A stretch of 64,000 nt of DNA, from contig CALGUG010000057.1 in NCBI GenBank assembly GCA_937902315.1, forward strand, positions 62,001 to 126,000, in the 5' to 3' direction. The notes below the pieces were generated by a model, which was given only the letters and a program-made list of their open reading frames with translations, searched no databases and was not told the origin of the DNA. The translations under genes and the position numbers were made by a program. This document shows positions 59,574 through 64,000 of this stretch, one piece after another. The DNA comes from an uncultured Chloroflexales bacterium (GTDB lineage Bacteria > Chloroflexota > Chloroflexia > Chloroflexales > Chloroflexaceae). The number at the start of each line of letters is the position of its first letter. The first letter of the stretch is position 1.

Positions 59574-60614
59574 TTAGTCGAGATAATCGCGCAGGTGCTG
59601 ACCGACCTCGGGCTGGCGCAAGCGGCGCAGCGCTTCGGCTTCGATCTGGCGGGCACGCTCGCGGGTCATGCCCAGAGCCTTACCGACCTCTTCAAGAGTG
59701 CGGCGCTGACCATCGGCGAGACCATAGCGCAAGTCGATGATGCGACGCTCGCGCTCGTTGAGATGGCCCAAGGCATTGGCCAAGTCGTCGCGCAGCAGCT
59801 TTTGCGAGGCGAACTCGGTCGGCGAAGGCATTTCTGTATCTTGCAGAAAGTCTCCGAGAGTATGCTCGCCCTCTTCGCCAACAGGCATTTCTAACGAGAC
59901 TGGGCGGCGCGAAGCTTCCAATATGCGCTGAATGCGATCGGTCGGCTGGCCTAAGGCGATGGCGATCTCTTCGGCGGTGGGCTGGCGCTCTAAAGACTGC
60001 GAGAGCCGATCGGCGGTGCGCTTAACCTGCCCAACCGATTCGCTCATATGCACGGGCAAGCGAATGGTGCGCCCTTGCTCGGCCAACGAGCGGGTAACGG
60101 CTTGGCGGATCCACCAAGTGGCATAGGTTGAGAAGCGGTTACCCTTGTGGTAATCGAACTTCTCGACGGCACGCATCAGACCGATATTCCCCTCTTGAAT
60201 GAGATCGAGCAGATTGAGACCCCGCCCCACATATTTCTTGGCAATGCTGACTACCAAACGCAGGTTGGCTTGGATCAGGTGCCGACGAGCTTCGCGGCCG
60301 CTCTGAATATCGGCTTCGAGGGCTGCGCGTAGATCGTCGCTTATCTCTTCATCAGATTGAAGGCGTAACTGTGCTGCATCGCCCCGTTCAATCCGTTGAG
60401 CGAGCTCTATTTCTTCAGCAGCGTTCAAAAGCGGAACTCTGCCGATTTCGTGTAAATAGTGTTGAACCGCATCAATAGAAGTGTTGCCAGTTGTTGGCTG
60501 CTCTTCGCGTGTCTCGGCCAGAAGCATTTCAACATCGTCGAACTGCTCAGGCTCTTCAACAAGGCGGGGGTCGTCCACTTCCCAGACTACACTCTGATCT
60601 TTGTTCTCAGTCAT
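59574..60614 (-). CDS. sigA: Primary-type RNA polymerase sigma factor
   Basis: Directs RNA polymerase to TTGACA/TATAAT promoters. The start is ATG 60612-60614, behind GGGGGAAGG; 346 residues. Region 1.2 at about 44-80 (SIDAVQHYLHEIGRVPLL); region 2 at 110-180, with the RpoD box NLRLVVSIAKKYVGRGLNLLDLIQEGNIGL and -10 recognition TYATWWIRQAVTR; region 3; region 4 at about 285-340, with the -35 helix TLEEVGKALGMTRERARQIE. The acidic N-terminus is short and lacks a full region 1.1, so it could be the main or a group 2 sigma. Confidence 0.93.
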   Translation of the reverse strand: MTENKDQSVVWEVDDPRLVEEPEQFDDVEMLLAETREEQPTTGNTSIDAVQHYLHEIGRVPLLNAAEEIELAQRIERGDAAQLRLQSDEEISDDLRAALEADIQSGREARRHLIQANLRLVVSIAKKYVGRGLNLLDLIQEGNIGLMRAVEKFDYHKGNRFSTYATWWIRQAVTRSLAEQGRTIRLPVHMSESVGQVKRTADRLSQSLERQPTAEEIAIALGQPTDRIQRILEASRRPVSLEMPVGEEGEHTLGDFLQDTEMPSPTEFASQKLLRDDLANALGHLNERERRIIDLRYGLADGQRRTLEEVGKALGMTRERARQIEAEALRRLRQPEVGQHLRDYLD

Positions 60615-60639
60615 ACCTTCCCCCTTAGAGACAAAGTAT

Positions 60640-60667
60640 GGCTCCTTCTTTCCGACAAGAAGGAGCC
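60640..60667 (-). promoter_or_regulatory. Hairpin in the sigma-factor leader
   Basis: Perfect 11-base arms GGCTCCTTCTT and AAGAAGGAGCC with a 6-base loop, ending 26 bases before the sigma ATG. No U-tract, so it may affect mRNA stability or translation. Confidence 0.45.
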
Positions 60668-61102
60668 ACACCCTCATATATATCTCAGCTACGCGTTATT
60701 CATTCGGGGTGCCACTCCGCAGGCGCTTCAGCGACGCGGCTTTAGGGGAGAGAAGCTGATAGGGCAATTGATGCTTCAGCAGAGACCCCAACGGACTTGG
60801 CCCTAGCCCGTTTACAACATAATATATGCTAAAAGCAACAATCAGCTCTGATACAATCGTTGCTTTTTTCACAAACAAGAGAACTTTCACAAGAAAATTC
60901 TAATTTAATTGTAGCGCGTCGCCTGTGCTATGTCAAGTAGATATTTTCACAATCTCAGGAATATTAATACTTTTCTAACATGTTTGCTGCTATGGGCTTC
61001 GCAGACAATGCGTGCAAACATAACACAGACGCTGAGCATGGGTGCAACGTTATTTACCATTCATATATATAGACGTAAGAAATAAGGTTTTTGTTGCAGC
61101 TG

Positions 61103-61264
61103 ATAGCAAATTCGCTTGCAAACATCAGCGCTCTGGCGGCGAGCTCTTTACCCCAAACGTGGCTTTTGGCGCGTCCGCCTACGGCTACCAACAGCCTGCC
61201 CGCCACCCAGATGGGCTAGCCCGCGCTGGCGAAGCCGCCCCCATGACACCAACAGATTTCGTAT
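61103..61264. repeat. Type-2 MITE-like element with core copy 14
   Basis: Left end ATAGCAAATTCGCTTG, right end CAGATTTCGTAT, 162 bases. The core is at 61170-61189 in reverse orientation, preceded by GGCGGCGAGCTCTTTACCCC and followed by AACAGCCTGCCCGCC. Confidence 0.65.
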
Positions 61265-61265
61265 G

Positions 61266-61418
61266 ATAGCGAATTAGGTTGATCACTCTATGGCTTGTGG
61301 CTTGCAGCAGAGTGGAACGTGGCACTTTTTGCTGTGAGCGATTTCGCACAACAGCGCGAAATCGCTCACAGCTCTGTTTTGCCTTACAAGCGTGTACGTC
61401 TGTAAGCGGAGTTGGTGT
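61266..61418. repeat. Type-1 MITE-like element with a 17-base internal hairpin
   Basis: Adjoins the previous element. It carries GGTTGATCACTC, GCAGAGTGGAACGTGGC and GTCTGTAAGCGGAGTTGGTGT, aligning with the 16732-16896 element. The internal inverted repeat is 61331-61347 with 61356-61372 (arms GCTGTGAGCGATTTCGC), perfect over 17 bases. It lies just past the psuG stop and may serve as its terminator. Confidence 0.6.
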
Positions 61419-61423
61419 GAGGA

Positions 61424-62338
61424 CTATTTGGAGGCGGCGATCTCTTGGGCCACTTGAGCGGCGACGCGAGCGTTTTGGCGCAAGAGGGCGATGTTGGTCT
61501 CCATACTCTCACCATGAGTCTCTTCGGCCATAGCGGCCAGTAGGAAAGGTGTGACAGCTTGGCCGCGTACGTTAGCGGCTTCGGCACGGGCTAGGGCGCG
61601 CTGAATCGATTGTTCCACTTCGTCCCAGGGCAGAGCGACCTCGCTGGGTGGCGGAACACACAACAGCATGCCTCCGGTCGGGCCAGCGTTGCTTTCGAGG
61701 CGGGCTGCCAACCACACTGCTGCCGCTTGTTTTGGATCTTCGACACGCCATGGGAGCGGAATACCGCTGCTCTTGCTATAGAAAGCGGGTAGTTCGTCGG
61801 TGGCGAGGCCCAACACCGGTACACCCAAGGTCTCGAGCTGCTCGACGGTCGCTTGTAAGTCGAGAATGGCTTTTGCACCTGCACAAACCACTAAGACCGG
61901 CGTGCGGGATAGTTCGGTCAGGTCGGCGGAGATATCCCAGCTTTGCGAGGCGCCTCGGTGGACGCCGCCGATGCCGCCCGTAGCAAATACGTCGATGCCT
62001 GCGGCTGCGGCGAGAGCCATGGTTGCAGCTACCGTGGTCGCGCCGTCGCGCTTCATAGCGATCGCATAGGCGATATCGCGACGCGACAGTTTGAGCACAT
62101 CCTTAGCTTGGGCGAAATGCTCCAGTTGAGCACGATCGATGCCAACCGTTGGCACGCCGCTAACCACCGCGATCGTTGCAGGAACTGCCCCAGCAGCGCG
62201 CACTTCTTCTTCGAGCGCTAAGGCGACCTCGAGGTTATGCGGGTAGGGGAGACCGTGAGAGATAACTGTACTTTCGAGCGCAACGACTGCTTGTTTATTT
62301 TCGAGCGCAGCGGCTACGTGCGGTGCTATGGAAATCAT
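61424..62338 (-). CDS. psuG: Pseudouridine-5'-phosphate glycosidase
   Basis: Reversibly splits pseudouridine 5'-phosphate into uracil and ribose 5-phosphate. 304 residues. Motifs: ALESTVISHGLPYPHNLEVA, VVSGVPTVGID, SRRDIAYAIAMKRDGATTVAATM, the catalytic lysine in that segment, FATGGIGGVHRGA, and VVCAGAKAILDL. GGAGG precedes the ATG. The usual partner kinase is not adjacent; the PfkB kinase at 45108-46079 is a remote candidate. Confidence 0.94.
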   Translation of the reverse strand: MISIAPHVAAALENKQAVVALESTVISHGLPYPHNLEVALALEEEVRAAGAVPATIAVVSGVPTVGIDRAQLEHFAQAKDVLKLSRRDIAYAIAMKRDGATTVAATMALAAAAGIDVFATGGIGGVHRGASQSWDISADLTELSRTPVLVVCAGAKAILDLQATVEQLETLGVPVLGLATDELPAFYSKSSGIPLPWRVEDPKQAAAVWLAARLESNAGPTGGMLLCVPPPSEVALPWDEVEQSIQRALARAEAANVRGQAVTPFLLAAMAEETHGESMETNIALLRQNARVAAQVAQEIAASK

Positions 62339-62490
62339 AATAATCCTCCAGTTTTCTAGAAACCTAGTTTGATTGTAATAGAAGCTGGGATCAGTTGCAA
62401 TTAACGCCGCTGTTGTCGGTTGGCGATCGAAGATGAAATGAGCTGATCGGGGAGGTCTGGAAAGCCAAATCTCCCCGATTGTGCCGGGAT

Positions 62491-63429
62491 CTATGCGCTT
62501 GGCCTATGCGGAATAAGACTGACACTGCGCTGGCGTCCTTGACGTAGGAAGCTCACCCGCCAAGGGCTACGACCACGAAGCTGTTGAATTGTCGCTCGGA
62601 GCTGTTGTACCGAATCGATAACCTGATCTTCGAGCGAGAGTAGAATATCGCCGTGGCGCAGGCTGGCCTGTTCGGCGGCGCTCTGTGGGGCTACTTCGAG
62701 CAGCAGCACACCCTTACGCTGTTGCAGATGGTTATTCTGAATCGCTTGTGCTTCAAGGTTCACATCGATTCCGCTGATGCCAAGGACGCTCTGGCTGATG
62801 CCTCGTCGATGGCGTTCTAAGACTCGGTCGATCACCTCGTAGGCGGTGCTGGTTGGAATGGCAAAACCGATGCCTTGGCCGTAGGCCAAAATCGCAGTGG
62901 TGATGCCGATCACGCGCCCATGGATATCGACTAAGGGGCCGCCCGAGTTGCCCGGATTGATCGATGTATCGGTCTGGATCAGATGCTTGAGGCTGCTCTG
63001 TTCGTTGATTGGCAGGCTGCGCTCGAGCGCGCTGATCATACCGCTTGTCACGGTAAAATCGAGGCCAAAGGGATTGCCGATCGCTAAGACCAACTGCCCG
63101 ACTCGCACCTTGCCAGAATAGAGATGGGCTACAGGCAGATGGCGTTCGCTTACCCGTAACACAGCCAGATCTTGTTGCGCTTCGCTGCCCATTACTCCAG
63201 CTGGCATGCTGCGCCCATCTGGCAGGTGAACATAGACTTTGCTCGCCCCCTGAACAACGTGAGCGTTGGTTAAAATATAGCCATCGCTGCTGTAAATAAC
63301 TCCCGAACCGAGCCCAACTTGCTGGGCAGCTCCTTGGCTGTGTCCGGTTTCTATTTTGACCACTGCTGGGCCGACTTGATCAACCGCGGCAATGATCGCC
63401 TCTTCCCATTCGATAAGTGCTGTTGCCAT
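62491..63429 (-). CDS. HtrA/DegP-type serine protease without export signal
   Basis: A 312-residue trypsin-fold protease plus one PDZ domain. The triad is His in YILTNAHVV, Asp in QQDLAVLRV and Ser in TDTSINPGNSGGPLVD. The PDZ domain (about 220-308) has LLLEVAPQSAAEQASLRHGDILLSLEDQ. Unlike most HtrA proteins it starts directly at the protease domain (MATALIEWEEAIIAAVDQVGPAVV) with no signal peptide or membrane anchor, so a cytoplasmic location is implied. A hairpin (62446-62479) follows its stop. Confidence 0.9.
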   Translation of the reverse strand: MATALIEWEEAIIAAVDQVGPAVVKIETGHSQGAAQQVGLGSGVIYSSDGYILTNAHVVQGASKVYVHLPDGRSMPAGVMGSEAQQDLAVLRVSERHLPVAHLYSGKVRVGQLVLAIGNPFGLDFTVTSGMISALERSLPINEQSSLKHLIQTDTSINPGNSGGPLVDIHGRVIGITTAILAYGQGIGFAIPTSTAYEVIDRVLERHRRGISQSVLGISGIDVNLEAQAIQNNHLQQRKGVLLLEVAPQSAAEQASLRHGDILLSLEDQVIDSVQQLRATIQQLRGRSPWRVSFLRQGRQRSVSLIPHRPSA

Positions 63430-63532
63430 AGATGTTCTTTCTGGTTCGCCCGAGGCCTAGGCATGCCTCTACGGCAGGCTTAGACTTTTATCATATGCGG
63501 TTGATGCGCTTGTAATTTGTTTTGCTGATGCG

Positions 63533-63695
63533 ATACGAAATCCGTTTGATTGTGTTTTGGGATGGCCTTTCCATGCAGATAGCGACGTTGGGTGATGGGT
63601 GAGCTGTTGGTAGCCGTAGGCGGACGCGCCAAAAGCCACGTTTGGGGTAAAGAGCTCCCCGCCCAAGCCTGGAACGAAGCAAACGGTTTCGTTAT
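63533..63695. repeat. Type-2 MITE-like element with core copy 15
   Basis: Left end ATACGAAATCCGTTTGA, right end CAAACGGTTTCGTTAT, 163 bases, core at 63609-63628. It carries GGGTAAAGAGCTC after the core, mirrored in the element at 61103-61264. Confidence 0.65.
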
Positions 63696-63927
63696 GACTA
63701 GGCTTTGGCAGCTTAAGATGGATGTTGAGTTGCGTTGCAGCCTTAGCACTGTGCTGTTAAAACGCCTTCTTGAAGATCGAGTAGGCGAACGAGATCGCTT
63801 TTGCTCTGAGCTTCTTGTTGTAGAAGGGGTAGATCGCCAGTGTGGGTGAGCGTTTGGGTGGCGCCGAGCGTGTGATTGTGAAGATGTGTTATAGCGTCTA
63901 TAAAAACACAACTGGTGCTACGCATTC

Positions 63928-63956
63928 AGTATAGATTGCGCCAGCACCAGTGTCAA
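63928..63956 (-). promoter_or_regulatory. Near-consensus minus-strand promoter at the window end
   Basis: Read on the minus strand: TTGACA, exactly 17 bases, TATACT. The predicted start is near 63921. The next gene in that direction is the HtrA-type protease, about 490 bases away. Confidence 0.6.
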
Positions 63957-64000
63957 TTAAAAGTCGCTGTATAGTATATGAATTATATTAGAATTGTCAG

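Larger units (their letters stand above)
60615..61423. other. Spacer between the sigma gene and psuG
   Basis: 809 bases. Next to the sigma gene is a perfect hairpin (60640-60667) in its leader. The region 60690-60810 is GC-rich and may be structured, and an AT-rich stretch follows. Two repeat elements (61103-61264 and 61266-61418) fill the psuG end. No gene is convincing. Confidence 0.55.
63430..64000. other. Spacer at the window end with a type-2 element and a strong promoter
   Basis: Holds the element at 63533-63695 and a near-consensus minus-strand promoter at 63928-63956. Between them is a hairpin near 63887-63911. Small frames here have no ribosome-binding site. No gene is supported. 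Confidence 0.5.

Noticed and set aside
60696..60890. 64-codon minus-strand GTG frame upstream of the sigma gene
   Set aside because: No ribosome-binding site; the region looks more like a structured leader. Not excluded, but not supported.
63743..63925. 60-codon minus-strand frame just under the strong promoter
   Set aside because: Its ATG lies before the predicted transcription start and no other start or ribosome-binding site is present.
1..64000. CRISPR array, prophage, toxin-antitoxin or restriction system
   Set aside because: The dispersed repeats are far apart and lie in both orientations, without spacers of fixed length. No cas, phage, toxin or methylase genes are recognised.

Overview
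This 64 kb window is bacterial chromosome and carries 49 protein genes that I can support. I see no rRNA, tRNA, CRISPR array, prophage or recognisable transposase gene. Gene content suggests a Chloroflexota bacterium, probably an aerobic heterotroph of class Chloroflexia. Pointers are the many glycoside hydrolases, a fused MoaD-MoaE protein, a compact primary sigma factor, a metal-ligand-less metallo-beta-lactamase-fold protein behind recA-recX, and CCCTCACCCC-type intergenic repeats. This placement is inference from gene content and not from a marker alignment.

Region 1-13.4 kb is a glycan-degradation island. It holds a secreted clan-A glycosidase cut by the window edge, a WYL regulator paired with a GH27 alpha-galactosidase, a DM13 surface protein, a minus-strand operon (GH42 beta-galactosidase, APH-type kinase, GT2 glycosyltransferase, GH2 glycosidase) and a divergent GH29 alpha-L-fucosidase. 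Region 13.7-16.4 kb has a YihY/BrkB membrane protein, deoC and a GNAT acetyltransferase. Region 17-21.2 kb is a complete polyamine-type ABC operon, potABCD, closed by an intrinsic terminator. An M20 peptidase follows.

Region 23.1-29.4 kb is a compact four-gene operon: GntR/FCD regulator, HglS-like 2-oxoadipate dioxygenase/decarboxylase, ALDH7-type aminoadipate-semialdehyde dehydrogenase, and an FAD/Fe-S D-2-hydroxyglutarate dehydrogenase-like protein. Together they lay out the lower lysine catabolic route by way of D-2-hydroxyglutarate.

Region 29.8-46 kb is mixed housekeeping: msrA, a GT-C membrane glycosyltransferase, aroB, an HD phosphohydrolase, a receiver protein with a DHp-like tail, and a tight operon hisH - coiled-coil protein - hisF - moaDE fusion - mutM. 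A histone-deacetylase-like protein, enolase, a BtpA-family protein and a PfkB kinase follow. Region 46.6-63.4 kb has a large hybrid histidine kinase, an eIF2B-like protein, rnc, fabF, recA-recX, pyrG, a zinc-ribbon protein, the primary sigma factor, psuG and an HtrA-type protease.

Two features are not explained by the genes. First, many spacers carry copies of a dispersed, MITE-like repeat family with ATACCAAATCCG-type ends; 15 copies share the core CCGTAGGCGGACGCG. Second, the 880-base spacer before pyrG contains a nested-stem RNA-like structure ending in an intrinsic terminator, followed by an unusually AT-rich stretch.
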